Source of the DNA: Jezberella montanilacus
GTDB lineage: Bacteria; Pseudomonadota; Gammaproteobacteria; Burkholderiales; Burkholderiaceae_B
NCBI RefSeq assembly: GCF_003003055.1
Contig: NZ_PVTV01000013.1
Location: 62,001-126,000, forward strand
Length of the DNA stretch: 64,000 nucleotides
Direction: 5' to 3'
A model generated the notes under the pieces. It saw only the letters and a program-made list of their open reading frames with translations, was not told the DNA's origin and made no database searches. The translations under genes and the position numbers were made by a program. Below are positions 8,605 to 18,497 of the stretch, piece after piece. Each line of letters begins with the position of its first letter. Within the stretch, counting starts at the first letter, position 1.

Positions 8605-9753
8605 TTAATACTGATCGGGTGAAGCGTAACCGTTAATCGTCAGGCCAAAGCCTGGCAAAATGCTGGGGATCTTGCGTGGACGGGCTAGCAAGCGCATCTG
8701 CCCAACATTGAGATCCCTAAGTATCTGTGCGCCAATGCCGTATGTGCGCAAATCCATGCGTCCCGGTTGCTTGCGTCCTTGGGGCATATTACTCGCATCC
8801 CAGGCGCTGATCTGATCTAGCAGGCGATCAGCAGGGCTATTGCAGTTCAGAAAAACCATGACGCCTGAGGGTGCAGCTTTGATCGTCGTGAGCGCACGTC
8901 CTACTCCCCAGGTGTGACCAGGGCCTTCAAGATCAAACAAATCAAGAACAGTGGTGGGCTCGTGAACCCTAACCAAGGTCTCGTGTTGAGGGTCTATTTG
9001 GCCAGAGATTAACGCCAAGTGGGGATGCCCCGTGACGGTATCCTGATAGGCGATCATCTCGAATTCGCCCCAAGCGGTTTGGATAGAGCGCTGACCCAAG
9101 CGGGTCAGGATCGATTCGTGCTGACTACGGTAATGGATCAGATCGGCAATGGTACCGATCTTGAGTTGGTGAGTTTTGGCGTATTCGACAAGATCCGGCA
9201 GACGGGCCATGGTGCCGTCGGCTTTGAGAATCTCGCAAATCACTGCTGCTGGGGTAAGGCCCGCCATAGCGGTGAGATCGCAACCCGCCTCAGTATGCCC
9301 TGCCCTAACCAGCACCCCGCCAGGTACCGCACGTAACGGGAAGATATGGCCAGGTTGCACTAAATCGCTCGGCTTGGCATTTTTAGCCACAGCTACTTGA
9401 ATGGTGCGCGCCCGGTCAGCGACTGAAATGCCCGTTTCGACCCCTTCTGCAGCTTCGATCGTGACGGTAAAGTTAGTGCCGAATTGGGTGCCATTTCGCT
9501 CTGCCATCAAAGGCAAATTCAGTTGACGGCAACGGTCTTCGGTCAAGGTCAGGCAAACCAAGCCACGACCGTGGGTAACCATAAAATTGATTGCTTCCGG
9601 TGTGACGAACTCAGCCGCCATGACCAAATCGCCCTCATTTTCGCGATCCTCTTCGTCGACCAGCACAACCATTCGACCGGCCTTGAGTTCTTCGACGATC
9701 TCGGCGACAGGGGATATAGCAGAAATTGCTTGACCAGCGTTATCAACAGGCAT
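8605..9753 (-). CDS. ribBA: 3,4-dihydroxy-2-butanone 4-phosphate synthase with degenerate GTP cyclohydrolase II domain
   Basis: The N-terminal half (about 1-210) is RibB, making dihydroxybutanone phosphate from ribulose 5-phosphate: [13 protein letters not shown] holds the acidic metal site, followed by [12 protein letters not shown]. The C-terminal half has the RibA fold (LVRVH near residue 260; [23 protein letters not shown]). The segment that should hold the three zinc cysteines (HSECLTGDVFGSxRCDCG in active RibA) reads [16 protein letters not shown] and has no cysteine. GTP cyclohydrolase II activity is therefore unlikely, and a separate ribA should exist elsewhere. It is the first gene of the operon. 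I found no FMN riboswitch upstream. Confidence 0.93.
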   Translation of the reverse strand: MPVDNAGQAISAISPVAEIVEELKAGRMVVLVDEEDRENEGDLVMAAEFVTPEAINFMVTHGRGLVCLTLTEDRCRQLNLPLMAERNGTQFGTNFTVTIEAAEGVETGISVADRARTIQVAVAKNAKPSDLVQPGHIFPLRAVPGGVLVRAGHTEAGCDLTAMAGLTPAAVICEILKADGTMARLPDLVEYAKTHQLKIGTIADLIHYRSQHESILTRLGQRSIQTAWGEFEMIAYQDTVTGHPHLALISGQIDPQHETLVRVHEPTTVLDLFDLEGPGHTWGVGRALTTIKAAPSGVMVFLNCNSPADRLLDQISAWDASNMPQGRKQPGRMDLRTYGIGAQILRDLNVGQMRLLARPRKIPSILPGFGLTINGYASPDQY

Positions 9754-9783
9754 GGGAATGTTGTTTTCGGTTCTTAAAAACCT

Positions 9784-9812
9784 ATTATAGGTTCGAAGCT
9801 ACTGCGCTCACA
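9784..9812 (-). promoter_or_regulatory. Candidate sigma-70 promoter of the ribBA operon
   Basis: The minus strand has a perfect TATAAT (9784-9789), 30 nt upstream of the ribBA ATG. The position of the -35 box with a 17-bp spacer (9807-9812) reads TGTGAG, a weak match. The -10 box is convincing and the -35 box is not. The rest of the 9754-9936 gap shows no FMN aptamer consensus. Confidence 0.45.
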
Positions 9813-9939
9813 GACTGAGCCTCTCGCCTTGCAATCAGGCTGTCACTCGTGAATTGTTAACGATTTATGACATGTCATCAAATTTCCTTAGGAAAGCCAC
9901 TACACTGAGCTCTGGTTAGTTAAATAGTCAGGAGGGATG

Positions 9940-11631
9940 ATGGCAGAACAAGAGCTAAAACTCGCCGTGCCCAAACATTGTCGACGCGCCGTTGCAAAAG
10001 AGCTCGCTCGCGGCACGGTTACTCAGATCGCGCTTCGCGCGATGTATTTCGACACGATAAACCGCTCTTTGGTCAGCAAAAAAATTAGCTTGCGACTCAG
10101 ACAAGAGGGACGGCAGTGGGTACAAACGCTTAAGATGCTTGGCGAACACGTACTATCGCGCCTTGAACTTAATCACGACAGGCCTGGCCCCATTCTGGAT
10201 TTGAGCGTTTACGTGGGGACGCCTGCCGAGCCTGCCTTAGCCAGCCTGACGGAGCCTTTACAGGTTTGCTACGAGACCGTTGTCAAACGCGCCTTACGAA
10301 AAATCCGCACAAAACAGGGCACGGTTGAGGTCGCGTATGACTTGGGTTATCTCAACGCGGGTCAGTTAAGTCTGCCAATATCAGAGGTTGAGTTCGAGTT
10401 AGTGTCCGGCGACTTATCCGCAATTTTTCACTTGGGTAAAAAGTGGCAGCGGTCATTCGGTCTCATCTATGATGCCCGCAGCAAGGCAGAACGCGGTGAT
10501 CGACTCATGACGCTAGCGACCAAACTGAGTGTGGCAAACAGTGGCACTGTGGCTTCTGACTCGATCGATTCAAGCAAAGACATCGCCTGGTTCTGGGCGC
10601 AGCGCGGCATCGGTCCCGTGCTGCTTAAGCCCGAAATGGATATTGCGGCGGCCCTTTCGCGAGTCACAGCAGAGTGCCTGGATCAAATTGCGCGCAACGC
10701 AGCGATACTGGCTGAAGTCGATACGGCTAACATTTGTCGCGCCGGCACGCCAGATCACGTCCATCAATTGCGCGTGGGGATCAGAAGGCTTCGCTCTGCC
10801 TGGTCAATGTTTAACGGGTTGACTGCCCTGCCACCAATGGCTTTACGCGAAGAAATCAAAACGCATTTCTCGCAATTGGGGGGCACTCGCGACGACGATG
10901 TTCTGCGCGAGACTTGGCTACCCGTGCTTGAAGCCAGTGGTCAACCGCCCATTAAACTCGAGAGCGAAATGACGGCCGATAACGCGGGCGAACTGTGCGC
11001 AGGCCGAGAATTTCAAAGTTGGCTGCTTGATATGCTGGCTTGGTCAATCGGGGTGGACTTGTCGCCACCATCGCCACCAGTCAGCATCGCACTTGAAGCC
11101 GCGCCATTAAACGAGTCTGCTCCTGGCGCTGCGGATCCTGCTGTTGGGTCTGCGAGCTCGCAGAACACCCCTTTCGATGACAGGGCGACCGGCAACCTGC
11201 AGGCTCAGATTATCCCGCTGACACCCAAGGCAATCGTCGAGTTGACGCTGACGCAGACGCTATCGACCAAACTAAAAAAATGGCACAAAAGAGTAATCAG
11301 CGAGGGTTTGCATTTTGACAAGCTTGACATCGAAGCGCGTCACGAATTACGCAAACGAGCCAAGCGACTTCGTTACTGCTTGCAGTTCTGCGAGCCTCTC
11401 TTACCCGAAAACCGCCTGAAACAATACCGCAAGAGTCTGGCCGTGGTTCAAGATGTGTTGGGCGAAATGAATGATCTATCGGTAGCAAGCGAGCGTTTTG
11501 AGGGCTTGAAAACCACTCAGCCGCATGCCTGGTTTGCTGTGGGCTGGATTGCGTCCCGACTTGAGGTGTTGACTCAGGATGCAATGAAGGCGTTTAAAGA
11601 CTTGTCCGGAGCTGAGCGATTCTGGCGCTAG
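9940..11631 (+). CDS. CYTH-CHAD domain protein, putative inorganic triphosphatase
   Basis: A 563-residue two-domain protein. The CYTH domain (about 1-200) starts with the metal/triphosphate signature ExExK (MAEQELKLAV) and has basic strands such as SLRLRQEG and WVQTLKML. The CHAD domain (about 215-560) is helical, with conserved His/Arg lines VHQLRVGIRRLRSAW and LRKRAKRLRYCLQFCEP. A low-complexity linker lies near residues 385-420. CYTH-CHAD proteins of the YgiF type hydrolyse inorganic triphosphate, and CHAD binds polyphosphate. GGAGG (9931-9935) fits the second of two adjacent ATGs better, so 9940 is chosen; 9937 is the alternative. It converges on ftsY with a 4-nt gap. Confidence 0.85.
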   Translation: MAEQELKLAVPKHCRRAVAKELARGTVTQIALRAMYFDTINRSLVSKKISLRLRQEGRQWVQTLKMLGEHVLSRLELNHDRPGPILDLSVYVGTPAEPALASLTEPLQVCYETVVKRALRKIRTKQGTVEVAYDLGYLNAGQLSLPISEVEFELVSGDLSAIFHLGKKWQRSFGLIYDARSKAERGDRLMTLATKLSVANSGTVASDSIDSSKDIAWFWAQRGIGPVLLKPEMDIAAALSRVTAECLDQIARNAAILAEVDTANICRAGTPDHVHQLRVGIRRLRSAWSMFNGLTALPPMALREEIKTHFSQLGGTRDDDVLRETWLPVLEASGQPPIKLESEMTADNAGELCAGREFQSWLLDMLAWSIGVDLSPPSPPVSIALEAAPLNESAPGAADPAVGSASSQNTPFDDRATGNLQAQIIPLTPKAIVELTLTQTLSTKLKKWHKRVISEGLHFDKLDIEARHELRKRAKRLRYCLQFCEPLLPENRLKQYRKSLAVVQDVLGEMNDLSVASERFEGLKTTQPHAWFAVGWIASRLEVLTQDAMKAFKDLSGAERFWR

Positions 11632-11635
11632 CGAC

Positions 11636-12664
11636 TCAGTCCGCAACCAGCGCCCGGGCAAATTCATCAGCAACAAAAGGCTGCAAGTCTTCAATGCCTT
11701 CGCCCACCCCTATCCAGTAAACAGGGATAGGGCGGACGCCCCGGCTCGCTGCGGCCACTGCTGCCAATGTGCCGCCTTTAGCTGTCCCATCCAGTTTGGT
11801 GACAATCAGTCCGGTTAGCCCGATTGCTTCGTCAAAAGCCTTGATCTGCGACAGCACGTTTTGGCCAGTATTGCCATCCACTACCAGCAACACTTCGTGT
11901 GGCGCTTGCGGATCCGCCTTGGCGATCACTCTGCGGATTTTTTTTAGTTCATCCATCAGATGCAACTGAGTAGGCAGACGTCCCGCGGTATCCACCATTA
12001 CGACGTCCATACCCCGTGCGCGACCCGCATTGACTGCATCAAACGCTACTGCAGCAGAGTCACCACCGTCTTGGGCGATGACGGTCACGTTATTTCGATC
12101 GCCCCACTCAACCAGCTGTTGCCTGGCGGCCGCCCGAAACGTATCACCCGCAGCCAATAGCACTTTGGCACCCTGTTTTTGCAAGGTGAAGGCCAATTTG
12201 CCAATTGAAGTCGTTTTACCGGCGCCGTTAACCCCTGCGATCATCACGACCAAAGGCGTGACTTGACCCACTACAAAGGGTTTTTCAAGCACGCGCAGGT
12301 GATCACCAAGAATTTGCACCAATGCCTGCCTGACTGCTTCGGCATCTTCTATTTTGTCTTGTTTGACCCGGGTGCGCAGGGCGTCAAGCAACATACTCGT
12401 TGCAGCCACACCAGTGTCGGCCACTATCAGCGCGCTTTCAAGCTCTTCGAACAGGGCCTCATCAACACGCACCCCGACAAATAGACCGCCAATCGTCTGA
12501 CCAGTTCGGGACAAGCCCTTGCGTAAACGACCGAGCCAGGACGAGGGTGATACAGAAGCGGCAGGCTCTGGTGGAGCTTCGAGCGGCAAAGGGCTATCAT
12601 CCAACCGTTCTTGAGTTGGTTGATCGACGCTGGTTTGAGATTTTTTCTTAAAGAAACTAAACAT
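11636..12664 (-). CDS. ftsY: Signal recognition particle receptor FtsY
   Basis: FtsY is the SRP receptor GTPase that docks ribosome-nascent chain complexes at the inner membrane. From ATG 12664 the protein is 342 residues, [10 protein letters not shown]..., the usual start. Frames extending upstream to 12748 are unlike any FtsY. There is a short acidic/proline A-domain, then the N-domain, then the G-domain with GVNGAGKTTSIGKLA, DTAGRL and TKLDGTAKGG. Its start codon overlaps the rsmD start codon on the other strand within the tetranucleotide CATG, so its ribosome site and promoter lie inside rsmD. No clear Shine-Dalgarno sequence is visible. Confidence 0.94.
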   Translation of the reverse strand: MFSFFKKKSQTSVDQPTQERLDDSPLPLEAPPEPAASVSPSSWLGRLRKGLSRTGQTIGGLFVGVRVDEALFEELESALIVADTGVAATSMLLDALRTRVKQDKIEDAEAVRQALVQILGDHLRVLEKPFVVGQVTPLVVMIAGVNGAGKTTSIGKLAFTLQKQGAKVLLAAGDTFRAAARQQLVEWGDRNNVTVIAQDGGDSAAVAFDAVNAGRARGMDVVMVDTAGRLPTQLHLMDELKKIRRVIAKADPQAPHEVLLVVDGNTGQNVLSQIKAFDEAIGLTGLIVTKLDGTAKGGTLAAVAAASRGVRPIPVYWIGVGEGIEDLQPFVADEFARALVAD

Positions 12665-13229
12665 GGGTAAGAAGTATATTCGCATCGTGGCGGGACAATA
12701 TCGACGCGCACAGATTGAAGTGATCGAAGCAACCGGATTGCGCCCCACCCCTGATCGTGTACGGGAGACACTCTTTAATTGGCTGACCCATTTTTGGGGA
12801 GGTGAGTTTGACGATAAGCAGGTGCTGGACTTATTTGCAGGCAGCGGTGCACTGGGCTTTGAGGCAGCCTCCCGAGGGGTAAGGCAGGTGCAAATCGTCG
12901 AGCAAGACCGTCAGGCTCTGGCAGCACTGCGCACGTTAAAAACCAAATTAAATGCAACTCAGGTAGACATCTATGCTGGCGATGCGCTTGCGTATGTCCA
13001 GAAAGCGACTCATCCAGACTTTGATCTGGTGCTGTTGGATCCCCCTTTTTCGGGAGAATGGCTAGAAAAACTGTGGCCCCAGTTGCCAAAGTTGCTTGCA
13101 ACAGACGCTTTGGTCTATGTTGAATCGGGAAAACCCTTGGAAATCCCTGACAACTTCAAGATATTGCGCCAAGACCGCGCCGGAGTCGTACACTACTCAC
13201 TCATCCAGTTTGTTGCACTGCAAAAATGA
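12663..13229 (+). CDS. rsmD: 16S rRNA (guanine(966)-N(2))-methyltransferase RsmD
   Basis: RsmD methylates G966 of 16S rRNA. The 188-residue protein has [27 protein letters not shown], the SAM-binding motif [17 protein letters not shown] and the catalytic LLDPPF. ATG 12663 is the only reasonable start and shares two bases with the ftsY start on the opposite strand. Upstream it has no good Shine-Dalgarno sequence. It overlaps coaD by 4 nt (ATGA), the common rsmD-coaD pairing. Confidence 0.95.
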   Translation: MGKKYIRIVAGQYRRAQIEVIEATGLRPTPDRVRETLFNWLTHFWGGEFDDKQVLDLFAGSGALGFEAASRGVRQVQIVEQDRQALAALRTLKTKLNATQVDIYAGDALAYVQKATHPDFDLVLLDPPFSGEWLEKLWPQLPKLLATDALVYVESGKPLEIPDNFKILRQDRAGVVHYSLIQFVALQK

Positions 13230-13729
13230 TCACTGCTATTTACCCTGGTACGTTTGACCCTCTCACCCGCGGCCACGAAGATCTTGTTCGGCGAGCGGCT
13301 GGTTTATTCGACCAAGTCGTCGTGGGGATTGCCCACAGTCGCAACAAAAAACCCTTCTTCTCGGTTGATGAACGCGTCGAAATCGCGTCAGAGGTCCTCG
13401 GCCACTACCCCAATGTTCGGGTAGCCAGCTTTGCCGGATTACTGAAAGATTTTGTCCGTGAGCAGGACGGCCGAGTCATTGTTCGCGGTTTGCGCGCTGT
13501 GTCAGATTTTGAGTTCGAATTTCAAATGGCTGGCATGAATCGTCACTTGTTGCCTGAAGTCGAAACCCTATTTATGACTCCGTCCGATCAGTATCAATTT
13601 ATCTCGGGCACCATCGTGCGTGAGATAGCAATGCTGGGTGGGGACGTTGGCAAGTTCGTGTTTCCATCGGTAGAGCGTTGGTTGCAAGAAAAAGCCAAAG
13701 AACGCAAAGAGCAAAGCTGGCCGCAATAG
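13226..13729 (+). CDS. coaD: Phosphopantetheine adenylyltransferase
   Basis: CoaD transfers AMP to 4'-phosphopantetheine in CoA synthesis. The 167-residue protein has the nucleotidyltransferase signature [15 protein letters not shown] (TxGH motif), [15 protein letters not shown] and the late SSTIVRE-like segment, here [15 protein letters not shown]. It is translationally coupled to rsmD and followed 28 nt later by the ferredoxin gene. Confidence 0.96.
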   Translation: MITAIYPGTFDPLTRGHEDLVRRAAGLFDQVVVGIAHSRNKKPFFSVDERVEIASEVLGHYPNVRVASFAGLLKDFVREQDGRVIVRGLRAVSDFEFEFQMAGMNRHLLPEVETLFMTPSDQYQFISGTIVREIAMLGGDVGKFVFPSVERWLQEKAKERKEQSWPQ

Positions 13730-13745
13730 CGCTGTCACAGCTTAA

Positions 13746-14374
<629 letters not shown>

Positions 14375-14444
14375 AATCGAGATGGTTTGGGTGTTGCGAT
14401 AAACATGATGACAAGCTGCTCAGGATAACGCACAATCAGGCTCG

Positions 14445-14508
14445 TTGACTTATTGTTGGGTGCAACGATAAGATTCTGCAAGAAAAAACTAAATAACTAT
14501 AAAGTTAT
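14445..14508 (+). promoter_or_regulatory. Candidate promoter and inverted repeat before the Liv-type operon
   Basis: TTGACT (14445-14450) with a 17-bp spacer precedes ATAAGA (14468-14473), a plausible but weak sigma-70 pair. Downstream, ATAACT (14493-14498) and AGTTAT (14503-14508) form a 6-bp inverted repeat with a 4-nt centre, just before the ribosome site AGGAG. This could be an operator. No regulator gene lies next to this operon. Confidence 0.35.
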
Positions 14509-14526
14509 CAACACAGGAGACATCGC

Positions 14527-15801
14527 ATGACCCTCAATAGAAAAAGTACGCCTGCACTACCCACTCGTCGAAAAATCATCCAAAGTGCAGGCGCGGCAGC
14601 AGGTTTGTCAGCCATCGGATTGCCAGCGATTTCGTTTGCTGACGACAAGCCAATCAAAATCGGTATGCCCACTATCTTGTCAGGTCGCGTTGCCACACTC
14701 GGTATTTCGTCACGAAACGCTGTCATGATGGAAATTGAAAAGTTCAATGCCGCTGGCGGTTTTGGCGGTCGCAAAATCGAGGTGATTGTGCGCGACTCAA
14801 AAGGTGCTCCACAAGAGTCAGCGCGTATTGCGCGTGAACTCGTTAACAGCGAAGGTTGCGAACTGCTCATCGATGGTGAAGCGTCAACAGGCTCATTTGC
14901 GGTGCAAGAAGTTGCTCGAGATCTAGGTGTGTTCTGTATCCATACATGCTCAGAGACCTCGTCACTGAGTGCTGACCCTAAATTGCGCTCACCTTATAGC
15001 TTCAGATGCGCTCGCCAGGGGATTCATGACGCCATCATTGGTGGCTCTTATGCCGCTACGGTTGCTAAAGAGAAAGGCTTGAAGCGCTGGATGACGATTT
15101 CGCCTGATTACGCGTATGGCCGCGACACCACGGCTGAGTTCATGGAATACCTCAAACACTTCAATAAAGACATTGAAGTCATTGGTGAAGTCTGGCCCAA
15201 GATTTTTCAGCCCGACTACACCGAGTCGATCACCCGTCTGCAGCAAGGCAAACCTCAAGCCGTCTATTCGGCTTTGTGGGGTGGAGACTTGAGCTCTTTC
15301 ATCGACCAGGCAAGTATTTATGCTTTGTTTAAAGATATGCCCTTCTTTGCAGTAAGCATGGCTGACTACACGGTACTGACAGCAATTAAAGCAGTCCCGC
15401 CCAATCTGTATTCATGCAATCGTTACCTGAAGAGTTTCCCTAACACGGCAGCCAATACTGCCTGGGGCGACGCGTATTTTGCTAAATTCAAAGAGTACCC
15501 AACCAACTGGGCCTGGCAAAACGCGGCTGCAGTCAGCTTCATCACCACCGCCATGAAAAAGACCAACAGCATCGACAGCAAAAAACTATCCGAGGCCTTG
15601 CGGGGCATGACGATCGACTCCCCTTTCGGTGCAAACGGCAAAATCACCATGCGTGCTGAGGATCAAACCATTGTTGAATACGCTGATGGTTGGGGTGCCC
15701 TGATCAACAAAGAGCCCTACATGCCAACTCCGCAGGCTGGTGACTGGAAGGTTGTCTACGAACTCGAAGCCGAATGGAAAAAGCGCAAGGGCTATCTCTG
15801 A
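14527..15801 (+). CDS. ABC importer substrate-binding protein, Liv/urea type
   Basis: A 424-residue periplasmic receptor of the branched-chain amino acid/urea/amide family. The start has a Tat-like signal (PTRRKIIQSAG, then a short hydrophobic stretch ending SFA), so it may be exported folded. The mature part starts DDKPIKIGMPTILSG and has the type-I receptor fold (KIEVIVRDSKGAPQESARIA; WMTISPDYAYGRDTTAEFM). AGGAG precedes the ATG. It leads the operon receptor-LivH-LivM-LivG-LivF. Receptors of this family also take aromatic acids, amides and urea, so the ligand is open. The neighbouring 2-oxo-acid decarboxylase suggests a carboxylic acid. Confidence 0.88.
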   Translation: MTLNRKSTPALPTRRKIIQSAGAAAGLSAIGLPAISFADDKPIKIGMPTILSGRVATLGISSRNAVMMEIEKFNAAGGFGGRKIEVIVRDSKGAPQESARIARELVNSEGCELLIDGEASTGSFAVQEVARDLGVFCIHTCSETSSLSADPKLRSPYSFRCARQGIHDAIIGGSYAATVAKEKGLKRWMTISPDYAYGRDTTAEFMEYLKHFNKDIEVIGEVWPKIFQPDYTESITRLQQGKPQAVYSALWGGDLSSFIDQASIYALFKDMPFFAVSMADYTVLTAIKAVPPNLYSCNRYLKSFPNTAANTAWGDAYFAKFKEYPTNWAWQNAAAVSFITTAMKKTNSIDSKKLSEALRGMTIDSPFGANGKITMRAEDQTIVEYADGWGALINKEPYMPTPQAGDWKVVYELEAEWKKRKGYL

Positions 15802-15838
15802 TCGCTTTTGATTTTTCTTGATGTCTGCTTGAACAGAA

Positions 15839-15861
15839 TGCCGGATCGAAAAGATCCGGCA
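15839..15861 (+). other. Intergenic hairpin between receptor and permease genes
   Basis: A 9-bp stem (15839-15847 with 15853-15861, core GCCGGATC/GATCCGGC) has the stable GAAAA loop and no T-run after it. It lies in the 71-nt gap between the receptor stop and the permease start. Such hairpins often protect the receptor mRNA 3' end, so the receptor is made in excess of the membrane parts. Confidence 0.5.
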
Positions 15862-15872
15862 CGGAGATTTGC

Positions 15873-16778
15873 TTGGAACCAAACGCTTTATTTGAATGCT
15901 TCAGTGCGATGTCGTGCATCGTCACTCAAACCAGCGCGGGCCTTATCGTGGGTGCGCTACTATTTTTGGTTGCTGGCGGTTTGACCTTGATTTTTGGGGT
16001 GCTGAAGATAGTCAATTTTGCCCATGGCTCGCTTTATATGCTGGGCGCCTACCTGGCATTAAGCGCGTTTAGACTGACCGATAATTTTTTTATAGCCGTG
16101 ATCATCGCTGGCTTAGGGGTTGCACTGTTCGGCGTGCTATTCGAGCGGTTTCTCATGCGCCGCGTATATAACGCAGATGTGTTGATGCAATTACTGGTTT
16201 GCTACGCCGTCGTCTTAATTATGGATGATGCCGTCAAAATCATCTGGGGTGCTGAGTTTCAGTCAATGGGCATGCCTACCGAGTTTCAGCTTGCACCGCT
16301 CTTTATCGCAGGTGGAGTAGTACCCGTTTTTTACCTGTTCTTGATTTCTGCCGCAGGGGTCATTGCCGTTGCGCTTTGGTATGTGCTGACCCGTACCCGC
16401 ATGGGTAAGATTGTCCGTGCCGCCGCACACAATCCGTCGATGACCTCAGTGCTTGGATTGAACACCAGCTTAATTTACGCCGGCGTCTTCGCGATTGGTG
16501 GTTTGTTGGCTGGACTGGCTGGTGGGTTGGCGGCGCCTGTGCGATCCATGTCTTCTGGCATGGGATTCTCGATTCTGATCGAATCTTTTATCGTCACCGT
16601 CATTGGTGGCATGGGCTCTGTCATGGGTGCGCTGGTCGGTGCGCTGTTGATCGGGCTGGTGCGGTCTTTCGGCTCAATTGGGTTTCCGCTCTTTGTCGAA
16701 GGGCTCATGTTTTTGGCGATGGTGTTGATTCTGGTATTTAAACCAAGCGGACTGCTTGGCAAGGAGACTCGGATATGA
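15873..16778 (+). CDS. livH: ABC importer permease, LivH family
   Basis: A 301-residue inner-membrane permease with about eight hydrophobic helices. The family lines are FGVLKIVNFAHGSLYMLGAY near the start, then GMGSVMGALVGALLIG, the coupling-helix region. A TTG start at 15873 is preferred because GGAG (15863-15866) sits 6 nt upstream; the internal ATG at 15909 lacks a ribosome site. It overlaps the LivM gene by 4 nt (ATGA). Confidence 0.9.
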   Translation: MEPNALFECFSAMSCIVTQTSAGLIVGALLFLVAGGLTLIFGVLKIVNFAHGSLYMLGAYLALSAFRLTDNFFIAVIIAGLGVALFGVLFERFLMRRVYNADVLMQLLVCYAVVLIMDDAVKIIWGAEFQSMGMPTEFQLAPLFIAGGVVPVFYLFLISAAGVIAVALWYVLTRTRMGKIVRAAAHNPSMTSVLGLNTSLIYAGVFAIGGLLAGLAGGLAAPVRSMSSGMGFSILIESFIVTVIGGMGSVMGALVGALLIGLVRSFGSIGFPLFVEGLMFLAMVLILVFKPSGLLGKETRI

Positions 16779-17758
16779 CATCGCCAGCTTTTTTCAAGCG
16801 AGAATGGCTTTGGGCTGTCGCGATCATCCTGCTCTTGTTCGCACTACCGTCGCTCACGTCGTCCCGGACAGCTCAGGACTTTGTGGTTCGACTGGCCGCC
16901 TACGGCATCTTCGCTTCATCCTTAAACATCCTGGTAGGTTACGGTGGCATGGTGTCTTTTGGTCACGCCATGTTTTTTGGCGGTGGATCTTACGCCTTTG
17001 CACTGTTAATGCAAAAGGCTGGCACCTCAATCCCTGTCGGGATAGTGGGTGGCATAGTGTTCTGTGCGGCTCTGGGTTTCGTGATCGGGGCTATCTGTGT
17101 GCGTTTAAAAGAAATCTATTTTTCTTTCATCACGTTGGCTTTTCAAATGCTGGTGCACAGCGTGATCCTGACGTGGACTTCACTGACAGGTGGTGACCAG
17201 GGCTTGATGGGCGGTATCCCTCGTCGAGAGTTTTGGGGTATCAATCTCGCCAATAACACCACGTTGTATTTTTTTGCAGTGACTGTGGCTGTGATCTGTC
17301 TGTTGCTCATGCGATACATTCTTCAATCGCCTTATGGCTATACCTTGCGTATGGTGCGTGATAACGCCGATCGGGCAAGATTTCTGGGCATAGATGTCTG
17401 GCGAGTCAAGTTATACGCCTTCATCCTGGCTGCTTGTTTCGCGGGGATAGGGGGCATCATCATGGCTTTGTTTGTCTCTGGCGCCTATCCTGAGTTCAGT
17501 TACTGGACCACCTCAGGTGAAGCGGTCTTCATGATCATGATGGGTGGCTTGCATGTGTTTATCGGGCCTGTCGTCGGGGCCGCACTATTACTGATGTTCA
17601 ATGATGTGATCTCGCGCAACACGGAGTTTCACGGCTTAGCGCTTGGCATCATCGTGCTGGTGTTTGCACTCGGTTTTAAACGTGGCATCACTGATTTTGT
17701 CTTGCAAGCTTTTGCCAAACTTAAACATAAACGGACAACATCACATGCTAAGGGTTGA
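16775..17758 (+). CDS. livM: ABC importer permease, LivM family
   Basis: A 327-residue second permease, partner of LivH. It has the LivM signature GYGGMVSFGHAMFFGGGSYA, the VRLKEIYFSFITLAF segment and the late TSGEAVFMIMMGGLHVFIGP coupling region. About eight to nine membrane helices are predicted. It overlaps LivH by 4 nt and LivG by 14 nt, so the operon is translationally coupled. Confidence 0.92.
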   Translation: MTSPAFFKREWLWAVAIILLLFALPSLTSSRTAQDFVVRLAAYGIFASSLNILVGYGGMVSFGHAMFFGGGSYAFALLMQKAGTSIPVGIVGGIVFCAALGFVIGAICVRLKEIYFSFITLAFQMLVHSVILTWTSLTGGDQGLMGGIPRREFWGINLANNTTLYFFAVTVAVICLLLMRYILQSPYGYTLRMVRDNADRARFLGIDVWRVKLYAFILAACFAGIGGIIMALFVSGAYPEFSYWTTSGEAVFMIMMGGLHVFIGPVVGAALLLMFNDVISRNTEFHGLALGIIVLVFALGFKRGITDFVLQAFAKLKHKRTTSHAKG

Positions 17759-18497
17759 GAATCTCTGCAAATCCTTCGGTGGCGTTGTCGCCACATCAGA
17801 CGTGACGATTGAATTCCCCACGGGATCCTTAAGCGCAGTTATCGGGCCAAACGGTGCTGGCAAGACGACTTTTTTCAATTTGATCTCGGGTGCGCTGCCT
17901 CCAAGCTCAGGACGCATTCTGCTGGATGGTGTGAACATCGTCGGTCAATCCAGTAGTGACATTGTGCGTTTAGGTATCGGTCGGGCGTTTCAAGTTGCCA
18001 AACTGTTTAAGACTTTGACGGTTGAGCAATCACTGCGAGGCGCCTTGATGTCGCCGCTTGGTAAATCGCTGCAATTACACGGCAGTTTTCCGTTGAGCGC
18101 CACCAGAGACCGCGCCCATCAAGTGATGGAGCAGCTTGGCCTGCAATCGAAAGCAGATGTAGTCAGCGGCAATCTATCCCATGGGGACCAAAAATTATTG
18201 GATATTGCGCTGGCCTTGGTGCTGGATCCTAAAGTGCTCCTCCTGGACGAACCCGTAGCTGGGATGGGACCTGAGGAACGCGAGCAGATGATTGAGACCG
18301 TCTATGACCTCTGGCAAAAAGGCGGTTTGACGGTTGTACTGATCGAGCATGATATGGAGATCGTTTTCAGAATATCGCAACACATACATGTGTTGTCCTA
18401 CGGCAAAGTGCTGGCGCAAGGTAGTGCCGAAGAGATACGCAATAACCCAGCGGTCATTGAGGCTTACCTCGGCACACCTCAGGAGACGCACGCATGA
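17745..18497 (+). CDS. livG: ABC importer ATPase, LivG family
   Basis: A 250-residue ATPase. Walker A is GPNGAGKTTFFNL, the signature motif is the degenerate LSHGDQKLLDIALAL, and Walker B is VLLLDEPVAGMGPEE; the switch His lies in LIEHDMEIV. The true start is ATG 17745 (MLRVENLCKSF); the longer open frame upstream is non-homologous and runs through livM. It overlaps livM by 14 nt and livF by 4 nt. ATP hydrolysis powers import through LivHM. Confidence 0.92.
   Translation: MLRVENLCKSFGGVVATSDVTIEFPTGSLSAVIGPNGAGKTTFFNLISGALPPSSGRILLDGVNIVGQSSSDIVRLGIGRAFQVAKLFKTLTVEQSLRGALMSPLGKSLQLHGSFPLSATRDRAHQVMEQLGLQSKADVVSGNLSHGDQKLLDIALALVLDPKVLLLDEPVAGMGPEEREQMIETVYDLWQKGGLTVVLIEHDMEIVFRISQHIHVLSYGKVLAQGSAEEIRNNPAVIEAYLGTPQETHA

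Noticed and set aside
9754-9936. FMN riboswitch upstream of ribBA
   Set aside because: None of the conserved FMN aptamer segments (AGGATCTTCGGGGCAGGGTG-like or GACCGGCGGT-like) is present on the minus strand; only a -10 box is convincing.
16756-17196. A 146-residue ORF overlapping livM in another frame
   Set aside because: It is a frame shadow of the LivM gene with composition unlike a real protein (His/Arg/Trp rich).
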